A stretch of DNA of 64,000 nucleotides. Source: Desulfonatronum thiosulfatophilum. GTDB taxonomy: Bacteria; Desulfobacterota; Desulfovibrionia; Desulfovibrionales; Desulfonatronaceae. The notes beneath the pieces are model-generated. The model searched no databases. It was not told the DNA's origin and saw only the letters and a list, made by a program, of their open reading frames with translations. This document shows, piece after piece, positions 9,166 through 17,968 of the stretch. How positions within the stretch are numbered: the first letter of the stretch is position 1; every line of letters begins with the position of its first letter. Location of the stretch: the NCBI RefSeq assembly GCF_900104215.1, contig NZ_FMXO01000011.1, positions 83,331 through 147,330 of the forward strand, read 5' to 3'. Made by a program: the position numbers and the translations under genes.

Positions 9166-10809
9166 ATGAGCACCATTACAAAGAAGAAAAAAGTCGTTCA
9201 GATGGATCCCGCCGATCTGGTGCAGGATCTGTTGAAAAAATATCCGACCAAGGTGGCCAGGAAGCGGGCCAAACAGATCATGGTCAAGGAAGCGGAAGGC
9301 GCGTCCACTCCGGAAATGGGCGCCAACGTCCGCACCATTCCCGGCATCATCACCATGCGCGGCTGCACCTACGCCGGTTGCAAGGGCGTCATTCTCGGCC
9401 CGACCCGGGACATCGTGAACATCACCCATGGCCCCATCGGCTGCGGGTTCTACTCCTGGTTGACCCGGCGCAATCAGACCCACACCGAAACGGATGCCGA
9501 TGAAAACTTCATGCCCTACGCCTTTTCCACGGACATGAACGAGAACGACATCGTCTTCGGCGGGGAAAAGAAGCTTAAGCAGGCCATCAAGGAAGCCTAC
9601 GAGCTGTTCCATCCCAAGGCCATCGCCATCTTCTCCACCTGCCCCGTGGGCCTGATCGGCGACGATGTGCACGCCGTGGCCAGGGAAATGAAGGAGGAAC
9701 TGGGCATCAACGTCTTCGGGTTCAGCTGCGAAGGGTACAAGGGCGTCAGCCAGTCCGCGGGCCACCACATCGCCAACAACCAGATCTTCAAGCACGTGGT
9801 CGGTACCAAGGAAGAAATCAAGGTCGGCGAGTTCAAGATCAACCTGCTGGGCGAATACAACATCGGCGGAGACGGCTTCGAGATCGACCGGATCATGGAC
9901 AAGTGCGGGATCACCGTGGTCTCCACCTTCAGCGGCAACTCCACCTACGACCAGTTCGCCACGTCCCACACCGCGGACCTGAACACGGTCATGTGCCACC
10001 GCTCCATCAACTACGTGGCCGAGATGATGGAGAGCAAGTACGGGATTCCCTGGATCAAGGTGAATTTCATCGGCGCCGAGGCCACGGCCAAATCCCTGCG
10101 CAAGATCGCCCAGTATTTCGATTCGCCAAAGCTGACCGAGCGCGTGGAAGCCGTGATCGCCGAGGAAATGCCGGAGGTGAGGCAGGTCATGGACGATGTC
10201 CGCTCCCGAACCGAAGGCAAGACGGCCATGCTCTTCGTGGGCGGTTCCCGTGCCCACCACTACCAGGAGTTGTTCAACGAAATCGGGATGCGGACCATTT
10301 CCGCGGGCTACGAGTTCGCCCACCGCGACGACTACGAGGGCCGGCACGTCATACCGGACATCAAGATCGACGCGGACAGCCGGAACATCGAGGAGCTGGA
10401 AGTCGAGCCGTGCACCAAAGACTACAATCCGCGCAAGACCGATGAAGAGCTGAAAAAGCTCGATGAAGAGGGATTCAAGTTCAAGGAATACGCCGGAATG
10501 ATCCCGGACATGGAGAACAAGTCCCTGGTGATCGACGACCTGAACCAGTACGAGGCTGAGAAGCTGATCGAAATCATGAAACCGGACATCTTCTGCGCCG
10601 GGATCAAGGAAAAGTATTCCGTCCAGAAGCTGGGCATCCCGCTGAAACAGCTCCACAACTACGACATCGGCGGACCGTATGCCGGATTCAAGGGCGCGGT
10701 GAACTTCTACCATGACATCGACCGCATGGTGAACAGCAAAGTCTGGTCCTACCTCAAGGCGCCCTGGCAGGAAAAGCCGGAACTGTCCGCGACGTATGTT
10801 TGGGAGTGA
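9166..10809 (+). CDS. nifD: Nitrogenase MoFe protein alpha chain NifD
   Basis: Alpha subunit of the molybdenum-iron protein, 547 aa. P-cluster cysteines are in GCTYAGCKG and GPIGCGFYSW. Residues around FeMo-co are recognisable: SQSAGHHIANN (Gln191/His195 of Azotobacter), the cofactor Cys in MCHRSINYV and the cofactor His in LHNYDIGGPYAG. The Lys/Arg-rich N terminus and longer middle are as in anaerobe-type NifD. The ATG at 9166 follows GGAGGAAGC. The motifs favour Mo over V or Fe-only nitrogenase, and no VnfG/AnfG delta subunit is encoded between D and K. Confidence 0.97.
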   Translation: MSTITKKKKVVQMDPADLVQDLLKKYPTKVARKRAKQIMVKEAEGASTPEMGANVRTIPGIITMRGCTYAGCKGVILGPTRDIVNITHGPIGCGFYSWLTRRNQTHTETDADENFMPYAFSTDMNENDIVFGGEKKLKQAIKEAYELFHPKAIAIFSTCPVGLIGDDVHAVAREMKEELGINVFGFSCEGYKGVSQSAGHHIANNQIFKHVVGTKEEIKVGEFKINLLGEYNIGGDGFEIDRIMDKCGITVVSTFSGNSTYDQFATSHTADLNTVMCHRSINYVAEMMESKYGIPWIKVNFIGAEATAKSLRKIAQYFDSPKLTERVEAVIAEEMPEVRQVMDDVRSRTEGKTAMLFVGGSRAHHYQELFNEIGMRTISAGYEFAHRDDYEGRHVIPDIKIDADSRNIEELEVEPCTKDYNPRKTDEELKKLDEEGFKFKEYAGMIPDMENKSLVIDDLNQYEAEKLIEIMKPDIFCAGIKEKYSVQKLGIPLKQLHNYDIGGPYAGFKGAVNFYHDIDRMVNSKVWSYLKAPWQEKPELSATYVWE

Positions 10810-10810
10810 T

Positions 10811-10912
10811 GGAGGTCGGAGGTCAGAGGTCAGAGGGTCAGAGGTAAGGGGTAAGGGATCGGGATTCGGAAGTTTGGAATTCAGAAGTTGGATTTGGGAG
10901 TTGGAGAATCAA
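10811..10912 (+). repeat. Purine-rich GGTCAGA repeat between nifD and nifK
   Basis: The nifD-nifK gap (152 bp) holds repeated GGTCAGA/GGTCGGA heptamers, grading into GGTAAGG and GGAAGTTTGG variants. It is nearly all purine plus T on the coding strand. No reading frame is present. nifD and nifK are usually only a few bases apart, so this is an insertion into the operon or a local expansion. Confidence 0.75.
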
Positions 10913-10961
10913 ACATTTGTTATCCGTGGCATGACAGCGAAAGGATAAAGAGAGGAATACT

Positions 10962-12341
10962 ATGACGCTGCTTCGACATACGCCGACTGAAATCAAGGAG
11001 CGCTCCGCGCTGTCCATCAATCCGGCCAAGACCTGCCAGCCGGTGGGGGCCATGTACGCGGCCCTGGGGGTTCACGGCTGCCTGCCCCACAGTCACGGTT
11101 CCCAGGGTTGCTGCGCCTATCATCGCAGCGCCCTGACCCGGCACTACAGGGAGCCGGTTTCCGCGGCCACAAGCTCGTTCACGGAAGGTGCTTCCGTCTT
11201 CGGCGGCCAGGCCAATCTGCTCCAGGCCATCAACAATATTTTCACGGTGTACGAGCCGGACGTGATCGCCGTGCACACCACCTGCCTGTCCGAGACCATC
11301 GGGGACGACGTGCCGCAGATTACGGAAAAAGCCCGCCAGGAAGGCAAGATTCCCGAAGGCAAACATGTCGTCAGCGCCGCCACCCCCAGTTATGTGGGTT
11401 CTCATGTCACGGGCTTCTCGAACATGGTCAAGGGAATCCTGAAAGGCTTTGCCGTCAAGACCGGCAAGAAAAACGGCAAGGTGAACATCATTCCCGGCTT
11501 CGTGGAGCCTTCGGATATGGAGGAAGTCAAACGACTGGCCGGCGCCATGGGGGTCAAGACCATCGTTGTTCCGGACACCTCGGGAGTGCTCAACGGCCCT
11601 CTGACCGGCGAATACAAAATGTTTCCCGAGGGCGGCACGACCACCGAGAAATTGCGTTCCACCGGGGACTCCGTGGGCACCCTGGCTCTGGGTGAATGGG
11701 CTTCCGCTGACGGGGCCAAATTCCTGGACACCGAATTCAAGGTGCCCTGCAAAATCCTGGACCTGCCCATCGGTTTGAAGGCCACGGACCGGTTCATCGA
11801 CGCCCTGCGCCTGATTTCCGGTCGCCACGTCACGGACTTGATCACCCACGAACGAGGCCAGCTGGTGGATATGATCTCGGACATGCACCAGTACTTCTAT
11901 CACAAGAAGGTGGCCCTGACGGGGGACCCGGACCAGATCATCGCCCTGACCGAATTCCTGACCTCCATCGACATGTGCCCGGTGCACATCGTCACGGGCA
12001 CGCCGGGCAAGAAGTTCGAGGCCCGAATCAAAGAAATTACGGCCGACAGCCCGTTTCCGGTCAACGTCAAGGCCCACGGCGACATGTTCCTGCTGCACCA
12101 GTGGATCAAGAACGATCCGGTGGATCTGCTCATCGGCAACACCTACTGCAAGTACATTGCCCGGGACGAGGACATCCCGCTGATCCGCCACGGATTCCCG
12201 ATCCTGGACCGGGTGGGTCATCAGTACTTTCCCACGGTTGGCTACAAGGGCGGCCTGCGGCTGCTGGAAAAGATCCTGGACGCCCTGCTGACCCGCATCG
12301 ACCGGGATGCCGACGAGGAAAAATTTGAACTGGCATTCTAA
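10962..12341 (+). CDS. nifK: Nitrogenase MoFe protein beta chain NifK
   Basis: Beta subunit of the MoFe protein, 459 aa. P-cluster ligand regions are visible: CQPVGAMYAALGVHGCLPHSHGSQGC at the N terminus (Cys at the first and HGC positions) and the later TTCLSETIGDD. The short N terminus, without the roughly 50-residue extension of Azotobacter NifK, fits anaerobe-type NifK. GAGAGGA lies upstream of ATG 10962. It is separated from nifD by a purine-rich repeat and from the ferredoxin gene by a hairpin. Confidence 0.97.
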   Translation: MTLLRHTPTEIKERSALSINPAKTCQPVGAMYAALGVHGCLPHSHGSQGCCAYHRSALTRHYREPVSAATSSFTEGASVFGGQANLLQAINNIFTVYEPDVIAVHTTCLSETIGDDVPQITEKARQEGKIPEGKHVVSAATPSYVGSHVTGFSNMVKGILKGFAVKTGKKNGKVNIIPGFVEPSDMEEVKRLAGAMGVKTIVVPDTSGVLNGPLTGEYKMFPEGGTTTEKLRSTGDSVGTLALGEWASADGAKFLDTEFKVPCKILDLPIGLKATDRFIDALRLISGRHVTDLITHERGQLVDMISDMHQYFYHKKVALTGDPDQIIALTEFLTSIDMCPVHIVTGTPGKKFEARIKEITADSPFPVNVKAHGDMFLLHQWIKNDPVDLLIGNTYCKYIARDEDIPLIRHGFPILDRVGHQYFPTVGYKGGLRLLEKILDALLTRIDRDADEEKFELAF

Positions 12342-12358
12342 CAATTACGTGATCGGCA

Positions 12359-12382
12359 GGGGCAACCCTTGCGGGGTGCCCC
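12359..12382 (+). promoter_or_regulatory. Intercistronic hairpin between nifK and ferredoxin gene
   Basis: GGGGCA (12359-12364), bulged A, CCC, then GGG and TGCCCC (12377-12382): ten base pairs with one bulge and a short loop, followed by no T run. Placed inside the operon, it may mark an RNA processing or stability boundary separating the abundant HDK message from the downstream genes. Confidence 0.5.
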
Positions 12383-12424
12383 CCGTATCTGATTTCGCAT
12401 ATATCGTGATAAAGGAGCAAAATT

Positions 12425-12724
12425 GTGGAAAAACCGAAACATCACCTGTTCGTCTGCGCCAGTTTCCGGACCAAGGGCGAACCCAAGGGCGTCTGCCACA
12501 AAAGCACCATCGACCTGCTGCCCTATATCGATGAGGAAATCCTGGACCGCAACCTGGACGTACTGGTGACCAGCACTGGCTGCCTGAAGCAGTGCGAAAA
12601 CGGACCGGTCATGGTTGTCTATCCGGAAGGATGGTGGTTCGGCAAAATCGACAGTGAAGATGCCGTGGACGCTGTTCTGGACGGCCTGGAAGAAGGCCGG
12701 CCGGCGGAAGAATACCTGCTGTAG
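12425..12724 (+). CDS. Thioredoxin-fold [2Fe-2S] ferredoxin, nitrogenase-associated
   Basis: 99-aa ferredoxin resembling the Clostridium pasteurianum [2Fe-2S] protein that interacts with the MoFe protein and the Azotobacter Shethna protein family. Shared features are KHHLFVC at the N terminus and GPVMVVYPEGWWFG near the C terminus. Cluster cysteines would be C11, C24, C53 and C57, matching the family spacing. GTG start at 12425 with AAAGGAG 7 bases upstream. Within the nif operon it could donate electrons to, or protect, nitrogenase; which role applies is inference. Confidence 0.9.
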   Translation: MEKPKHHLFVCASFRTKGEPKGVCHKSTIDLLPYIDEEILDRNLDVLVTSTGCLKQCENGPVMVVYPEGWWFGKIDSEDAVDAVLDGLEEGRPAEEYLL

Positions 12725-12752
12725 CCGGAAACTTGCCCGGAGAATCGATATC

Positions 12753-13217
12753 ATGACCAGCCCCGTGACGATCAGAACCGCAATCCCTGGAGACATTCCG
12801 GAAATGGTCGCGTTGCTGGGAGAATTGTTCGCCATTGAAGCCGACTTTCGGCCCGACCCCGCCCTGCAGCATCAGGGGCTCGCCCTGATGCTGCGGGATC
12901 CGGTCTCACGCCGCATTCTCGTGGCCGTGGAGGACGGCAAGGTCATCGGCATGTGCTCGCTGCAGATTCTCGTCTCCACGGCCCAGGGCGGTCAGGTGGG
13001 ATTGGTGGAGGACGTGGTGGTGGCTGCCCCATGGCGAGGGCGCGGCATCGGGGCCATGCTGATGCGGGCCCTGGAAGAATCTGCCGCGGAAATAGGGCTT
13101 TCGCGCCTGCAACTCCTGGCGGACGCGGACAATGTCCCGGCCTTGAATTTCTACCGGCTCAGGGGCTGGAACTCAACGAAGCTGATCTGCCTGCGCAAAG
13201 AAGGCGACCCATCCTGA
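12753..13217 (+). CDS. GNAT-family N-acetyltransferase in nif operon
   Basis: 154-aa GCN5-related acetyltransferase. Motif A (VEDVVVAAPWRGRGIGAML) contains the acetyl-CoA pyrophosphate loop RGRGIG; the C-terminal ALNFYRLRGW is the usual motif B/C block. The ATG at 12753 has CCGGAGAAT upstream. The frame is open into the ferredoxin gene, but homology starts here. It lies between the ferredoxin gene and nifE, so it is probably cotranscribed. Its substrate is unknown. Acetylation of a nitrogenase or assembly protein is possible but there is no evidence in the sequence. Confidence 0.85.
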   Translation: MTSPVTIRTAIPGDIPEMVALLGELFAIEADFRPDPALQHQGLALMLRDPVSRRILVAVEDGKVIGMCSLQILVSTAQGGQVGLVEDVVVAAPWRGRGIGAMLMRALEESAAEIGLSRLQLLADADNVPALNFYRLRGWNSTKLICLRKEGDPS

Positions 13218-13237
13218 ACCGATTATAGGGTAAAACC

Positions 13238-14629
13238 ATGGAACCCGTGATCTTCGAAGAACGAAAAGAACAGATCCATCGCAAGGGAACGGAACCGTTT
13301 TCCATTTCCTGCAACAAGAGCAGTCTGGCCGGAGCCGTGAGCCAGAGAGCGTGCGTGTTCTGCGGATCCCGGGTCGTGCTCTATCCCATTGCCGACGCCC
13401 TGCATCTGGTGCACGGGCCCATCGGCTGCGCGGTCTATACCTGGGACATTCGCGGCGCCCTGTCTTCGGGGCCCGAGTTGCACCGGCTCAGCTTTTCCAC
13501 GGACCTCCGGGAAAAGGACGTCATCTTCGGCGGCGAAAAAAAATTATATCAGGCCCTGATCGAGCTGATCGACCTGCACAAGCCCAATGCGGCGTTTGTC
13601 TACTCCACCTGCATCGTGGGCATCATCGGCGACGATCTCAAGGCCGTGTGCAAGAAGGTGGAGGCGGAAACGGGAATTCCGATCATTCCCGTGCAGTCCG
13701 AGGGATTCAAGGGCAACAAGCGCGAGGGCTACCTGGCTGCCTGCGAGGCCATGTTCCGGCTGGTGGGAACCGGCGACGCATCGGACATCTCCCCCTTGAG
13801 CGTCAACATCCTCGGCGACTTCAACCTGGCCGGCGAGATCTGGATCATTCAGGACTACCTGAAGCGAATGGGCGTCGAGGTGGTGGCCAACATCACCGGG
13901 GACGGCCGGGTGGCCGATGTCCGCCGGGCGCACGGCGCCGCCTTGAACCTGGTCCAGTGTTCCGGCGCAACCATGGATCTGGCCAGGATGATGAAGGAGA
14001 AATACGGCATCCCGTCCCTGCGGGTCTCCTATTTCGGCATCGAGGACATGTCCGACGCCCTGTACGATGTGGCCAAGTTCTTCGCGGACAAGGACCCGGA
14101 AATCATGGCCCGGACAAGTGAACTGGTCCGTGAGGAACTGAGCGCGCTGTATCCGCGCCTGCAGGAATTCCGCAAGGACCTGGAGGGCAAGAAAGCGGCC
14201 ATTTACGTCGGTGGAGCGTTCAAGGCCTTTTCGTTGATCAAATCCTTCCGCCATCTGGGCATGCAGGTGGTCATGGTCGGCTCCCAGACCGGGACCGAGG
14301 AGGATTACCAGGAACTGGCCGAAATCACGGACGAAGGCACGATCATCGTGGACGACACCAATCCCCTGGAACTGTCGGCGTTCATCAAGGAAAAGGACGT
14401 GGACATCTTCGTGGGCGGCGTCAAGGAACGCCCCATCGCCTACAAGCTGGGAGTGGGGTTCTGCGACCACAACCACGAGCGCAAGGAAGCACTGGAGGGA
14501 TTTCTGGGCATGTACAACTTTGCCAGAGAGGTCCACGCCACCGTGACCAGCCCGGTCTGGAAATTCACTCCCAGAAGGCTCAAGGCCCCCATCAGCACGG
14601 GAACCAGCAAAGAGGAATGCGCATCATGA
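13238..14629 (+). CDS. nifE: FeMo-co assembly scaffold NifE
   Basis: NifE, 463 aa, forms the NifEN scaffold on which the NifB product becomes FeMo-co. It is a NifD paralogue: RACVFCGSRVVLYPI, HGPIGCAVYTWDIRG and STCIVGIIGDD correspond to the cluster-binding blocks of NifD. The second cofactor region has GVGFCDHNHERKEALEGF, where NifD would have the cofactor His. The C-terminal end (KFTPRRLK) is typical. It ends in an ATGA overlap with nifN, giving tight coupling of the two scaffold subunits. Confidence 0.95.
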   Translation: MEPVIFEERKEQIHRKGTEPFSISCNKSSLAGAVSQRACVFCGSRVVLYPIADALHLVHGPIGCAVYTWDIRGALSSGPELHRLSFSTDLREKDVIFGGEKKLYQALIELIDLHKPNAAFVYSTCIVGIIGDDLKAVCKKVEAETGIPIIPVQSEGFKGNKREGYLAACEAMFRLVGTGDASDISPLSVNILGDFNLAGEIWIIQDYLKRMGVEVVANITGDGRVADVRRAHGAALNLVQCSGATMDLARMMKEKYGIPSLRVSYFGIEDMSDALYDVAKFFADKDPEIMARTSELVREELSALYPRLQEFRKDLEGKKAAIYVGGAFKAFSLIKSFRHLGMQVVMVGSQTGTEEDYQELAEITDEGTIIVDDTNPLELSAFIKEKDVDIFVGGVKERPIAYKLGVGFCDHNHERKEALEGFLGMYNFAREVHATVTSPVWKFTPRRLKAPISTGTSKEECAS

Positions 14630-15996
14630 AAACCACCGAATCGTTTGTCTCCACCACCAATGCCTGCAAGCTCTGCACTCCGCTGGGCGCGGCCGTGGCG
14701 TTCAAGGGCCTGGAAGGATGCGTCCCGTTTCTGCACGGTTCCCAGGGCTGCGCCACCTATATGCGGCGCTACATCATCAGCCATTTCCGCGAGCCCATGG
14801 ACATCGCTTCCTCCAGTCTGGGCGAGAAGGACGCCGTGTACGGCGGCAAGGCGAACCTGATGCAGGGCATCCTGAACGTAATCCGGAAATATCATGCTCC
14901 GGCCGTGGGTATTGCCACAACCTGCCTGACCGAAACCATCGGCGACGACGTGCCGACAATACTCCACGAATTCAAGAAGGAATATCAGGCCGGGTGCAAC
15001 GGCAGCATGCCCGCCCTGGTTCACGTCAGCACACCCTCCTATGGAGGATCGCACATGGAAGGATTTCATGCCACGGTGCGGGCCATGGTCGATCAGTTGG
15101 CCGAACCGAAAACGGACAGACATCCCTCGATCAACATTTTTTCCGGCTTCATCTCCCCGGAAGACATCCGCCATTTGCAGGACATCTTTCTGCATGCCGG
15201 ACTGTCCGCGACGATTCTGCCGGATTATTCCGAAACCCTGGATGGCCCTGCCCTGGAGGACTACCAGAACATTCCCGGTGGCGGGACGCCTGTGGAAAGG
15301 GTTCGAAAAATGCCCGGCGCCGCGGCGAGCATCGAGTTCGGCAGGGCGATCAAACCAGAACTCAGTGCCGGACGTCTTCTGGAAGAAAAATACGGTGTCG
15401 CGCTGCACTCCCTGGGCCTGCCCATCGGACTGCGGGAAAGCGACGCCCTGTTCACCACCCTCGAGAAATTGTCCGGTTGCGCCACGCCCAGAAGGTATGC
15501 TCTGGAACGCGGCCGACTTCTGGACGCCATGGTGGACGGACACAAGTACATTGCCGGCAAAAAGGCCGTCGTCTACGGCGAGGAAGATCTGGTCGTCGGC
15601 CTGACCTCCTTTCTGAGCGAAATCGGCATCAAGCCGGTACTGGCGGCCTCCGGCGGCGAATCCGGGCTGCTGAAGAGCGCGGTGCATGCCGTGACCGCGG
15701 AATTTCCCGGTGAGCCGCCTCTGGTGCGCGACGGCGTCGATTTCTACCAGATCGTGGAGCAGGCCCAGTCCCTGGAACCGGATTTGGTAATCGGCAACAG
15801 CAAAGGCTACCGGGAACTGGCCAGAGCCCGAAACATCCCCCTGATCCGCGTGGGTTTCCCCATCCACGACCGCTTCGGCTCCCAGCGAATTTTGCATTTA
15901 GGATACCGGGGCGCACTCAACATCTACGACATGATCGTGAACGCGCTGATCGAGAAGAAACAGGACGATTCGCCGGTGGGATACGGATATATCTGA
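14626..15996 (+). CDS. nifN: FeMo-co assembly scaffold NifN
   Basis: NifN, 456 aa, NifK-like partner of NifE. It shares the NifK layout: ACKLCTPLGAAVAFKGLEGC with HGSQGCATYMRRY, then TTCLTETIGDDVP and THVSTPSYGGSHMEGF-like sequence. I start it at ATG 14626, which overlaps the nifE stop as ATGA and has AGAGGA 9 bases upstream. The in-frame ATG at 14617 directly abuts that ribosome site and is less likely. It is not fused to NifB, unlike some clostridial clusters. Confidence 0.94.
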   Translation: MKTTESFVSTTNACKLCTPLGAAVAFKGLEGCVPFLHGSQGCATYMRRYIISHFREPMDIASSSLGEKDAVYGGKANLMQGILNVIRKYHAPAVGIATTCLTETIGDDVPTILHEFKKEYQAGCNGSMPALVHVSTPSYGGSHMEGFHATVRAMVDQLAEPKTDRHPSINIFSGFISPEDIRHLQDIFLHAGLSATILPDYSETLDGPALEDYQNIPGGGTPVERVRKMPGAAASIEFGRAIKPELSAGRLLEEKYGVALHSLGLPIGLRESDALFTTLEKLSGCATPRRYALERGRLLDAMVDGHKYIAGKKAVVYGEEDLVVGLTSFLSEIGIKPVLAASGGESGLLKSAVHAVTAEFPGEPPLVRDGVDFYQIVEQAQSLEPDLVIGNSKGYRELARARNIPLIRVGFPIHDRFGSQRILHLGYRGALNIYDMIVNALIEKKQDDSPVGYGYI

Positions 15997-16084
15997 GACA
16001 AAATGGGACAGCATTTCGGAATTCAGGATCGCGTCATGGGATGTTTCTGACCCCTGGATTCTCAAAAAATAATAAGGATCAATC

Positions 16085-17362
16085 ATGAGCGCTCCAGACA
16101 CCGCAAAGCATCCATGCTTCAACGTCAAGGCCAAGGGCGAATGCGGCCGCGTGCACCTTCCCGTGGCGCCCAAATGCAACATCATGTGCAACTACTGCAA
16201 CCGGAAATACGACTGCGTGAACGAATCACGTCCCGGCGTCACCTCCGGGGTGCTCAAGCCGCATCAGGCCCTGGAATATCTGACCCGCATCCTGGAGAAG
16301 GACCCGCGCATAACTGTTGTCGGCATTGCGGGGCCGGGCGATCCCTTTGCCAACCCCAAGGAAACGCTGAAAACACTCCGCCTGATCCGGGAGCGTTTTC
16401 CACAGATGCTGTTCTGCCTTTCCAGCAACGGCCTTGGTGTTTTGCCCTACCTGGATGATTTGAAAAAATACGGCGTCACCCACATGACCATCACCGTGAA
16501 TGCGGTGGATCCGGAAATCGGCCGGAAATTCTATGCCTGGGTCAGGGACGGCAAGGTGCTCTATCGCGGCCTGGAAGCGGCCAAGGTAATGTGGGAACGC
16601 CAGCAGGCGGTCATCGCTGGACTCAAGGAACGGGGCATCATCGTCAAGGTGAATACCATTATCACACCCGGCATCAACGACCATCACGTGGAGGCCATCG
16701 CGGCCAAGATGCGCGATCTGGGCGTGGATCTGCTGAATTGCATGCCCCTCTTCCCTGCCGCGGAAACGATTTTCGAAGACATCCCCGAGCCGGGCAAGGA
16801 AGAAATCGAGCAGATTCGTACCAAGGCCGAAAAATACCTGCCCCAGATGCGGCACTGCAAACGCTGCCGGGCTGATGCCGTGGGGCTTCTGGACCAGGAC
16901 AAGTCCGCCGAGTTCGCATCCTGCCTGAGCGCCTGCTCCAAGACCCTGCCGCCGATGCAGACCACGGACAGACCGTATGTCGCCGTGGCCTCCATGGAAG
17001 GAGTGCTCATCAACCAGCACCTGGGAGAGGCGTCTTCCTTTCAGATCTGGGCGGAGCAGAACGGCGCCTTCACCATGGTCGAGGTCCGCGAGGCTCCTCC
17101 CAAAGGCAGCGGAGCCAGGCGCTGGTACGACCTCGCGCGAACTCTCAAGGACTGCCGGTCCGTTCTGGTCTCGGGTGTCGGTGATACGCCCATGGCCATC
17201 CTCAGCGAGGAAGGCATAAACCCCCTGGAAATGAGCGGATTCATTCAGGAAGGACTGACGGCGGTCTACAAAGGCGGAAACGTCAACGCCTTCAAGCACC
17301 GCCGGGAAGGCAAAACCTGCAAGGCCATGGGCTGCACCGGCGACGGCGGCGGATGCGGATGA
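16085..17362 (+). CDS. nifB: NifB: radical SAM FeMo-co precursor synthase with NifX-like domain
   Basis: NifB makes the 8Fe-9S-C core (NifB-co). 425 aa. The N-terminal radical SAM domain has CNIMCNYC (CxxxCxxC) and GIAGPGDPFANP. Further cysteines in HCKRCRADAVG bind accessory clusters. From about residue 300 a NifX/NafY-like domain follows (VAVASMEGVLINQHLGEA). The extreme C terminus is Cys-rich (CKAMGCTGDGGGCG). Last gene before the operon terminator. An 88-bp gap separates it from nifN. The two-domain form is the bacterial type; archaeal NifB lacks the NifX part. Confidence 0.96.
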   Translation: MSAPDTAKHPCFNVKAKGECGRVHLPVAPKCNIMCNYCNRKYDCVNESRPGVTSGVLKPHQALEYLTRILEKDPRITVVGIAGPGDPFANPKETLKTLRLIRERFPQMLFCLSSNGLGVLPYLDDLKKYGVTHMTITVNAVDPEIGRKFYAWVRDGKVLYRGLEAAKVMWERQQAVIAGLKERGIIVKVNTIITPGINDHHVEAIAAKMRDLGVDLLNCMPLFPAAETIFEDIPEPGKEEIEQIRTKAEKYLPQMRHCKRCRADAVGLLDQDKSAEFASCLSACSKTLPPMQTTDRPYVAVASMEGVLINQHLGEASSFQIWAEQNGAFTMVEVREAPPKGSGARRWYDLARTLKDCRSVLVSGVGDTPMAILSEEGINPLEMSGFIQEGLTAVYKGGNVNAFKHRREGKTCKAMGCTGDGGGCG

Positions 17363-17424
17363 ACCCTGCCGCCGGATAGCGCGTAACGATGTGTTGAGTT
17401 GACCTGCCATGCAAGCACGAATAA

Positions 17425-17456
17425 GGAGCGATCCACTACGGATCGCTCCTTTTTTT
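17425..17456 (+). terminator. Rho-independent terminator of the nif operon
   Basis: Perfect 10-bp stem GGAGCGATCC / GGATCGCTCC with ACTAC loop (17425-17449), followed by seven T. It lies 62 bp after the nifB stop. Confidence 0.95.
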
Positions 17457-17582
17457 GCTGTTCGCTTCAAGGCTCATCCATTCAGAAACAGCATCAAAAC
17501 GCTGGACAGAACAGGTATTCGGGTTTCCGGCTGATCGAAGAAATTGTTGACGTTCAAAATAAACCTGCATGGGAGGAACACG

Positions 17583-17771
17583 ATGGCTGGAGACTGCTCT
17601 CAATGTTCGTTCAGGGCCAAGTACGACCGGAATCGGAAATCCTGGCTGGGACGATTCTGGCGGTGGCATATCAATTTCTGTCCGGGATGGAAGAAGTATT
17701 TTCTGGCTCTCCCGGATGATGAGCGGGAGCAGTTGGCCAAGAAATACGACTTCTGGAAATACCGGAGTTAA
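17583..17771 (+). CDS. Small Cys-containing conserved-looking protein after nif operon
   Basis: 62-aa protein starting at ATG 17583 behind a strong GGGAGG. It has a CSQC pair near the N terminus, several Trp, and a WHINFCPGWKKYF core with a third Cys, then a charged C terminus. I recall similar small proteins near nif genes in anaerobes but cannot name a family. The cysteines and Trp suggest a small metal- or cluster-binding protein. It lies past the nif terminator and needs its own promoter, which I could not identify. A mobile repeat has inserted at its stop codon (element at 17774-17925). Confidence 0.7.
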   Translation: MAGDCSQCSFRAKYDRNRKSWLGRFWRWHINFCPGWKKYFLALPDDEREQLAKKYDFWKYRS

Positions 17772-17773
17772 TT

Positions 17774-17925
17774 GTAATTACTCAGCTCTTCCGAGAAATA
17801 TTCGAACTGGATACCGGCCTTCGCCGGTATGACTGAATTGGGAAAGGCTTGCTCCGTTACGTCATTCCGGCGAAAGCCGGAATCCAGTACAGGTGACAAT
17901 CACACCACATGTACTGAATAGTTAC
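17774..17925. mobile_element. Non-autonomous IS66-like element (MITE) with target duplication
   Basis: 152 bp with inverted ends: GTAATTACTCAG on the left and, read from the right, GTAACTATTCAG. Flanking 8-mers AGTTAATT (17766-17773) and GGTTAATT (17926-17933) match in 7 of 8 bases. GTAA termini plus 8-bp target duplications are the hallmarks of the IS66 family. No transposase is inside. The interior holds a pair of REP-like hairpins. It inserted exactly at the stop codon of the preceding small gene. Confidence 0.75.
17807..17887. repeat. Inverted REP-like pair (REPIN-like)
   Basis: Two 27-base units in opposite orientation, 17807-17833 and 17861-17887. Each folds on itself: ATACCGGC/GCCGGTAT in the first, ATTCCGGC/GCCGGAAT in the second. 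Two of the three differences between units are compensatory within the stem, so hairpin structure has been kept. Confidence 0.8.
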
Positions 17926-17968
17926 GGTTAATTTTTTAATTCATACGCTTATGGCGGGGTATCAGTAG

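Noticed and set aside
12615..12752. N-terminal extension of the GNAT protein
   Set aside because: The extended frame overlaps the ferredoxin gene; GNAT homology starts at 12753.
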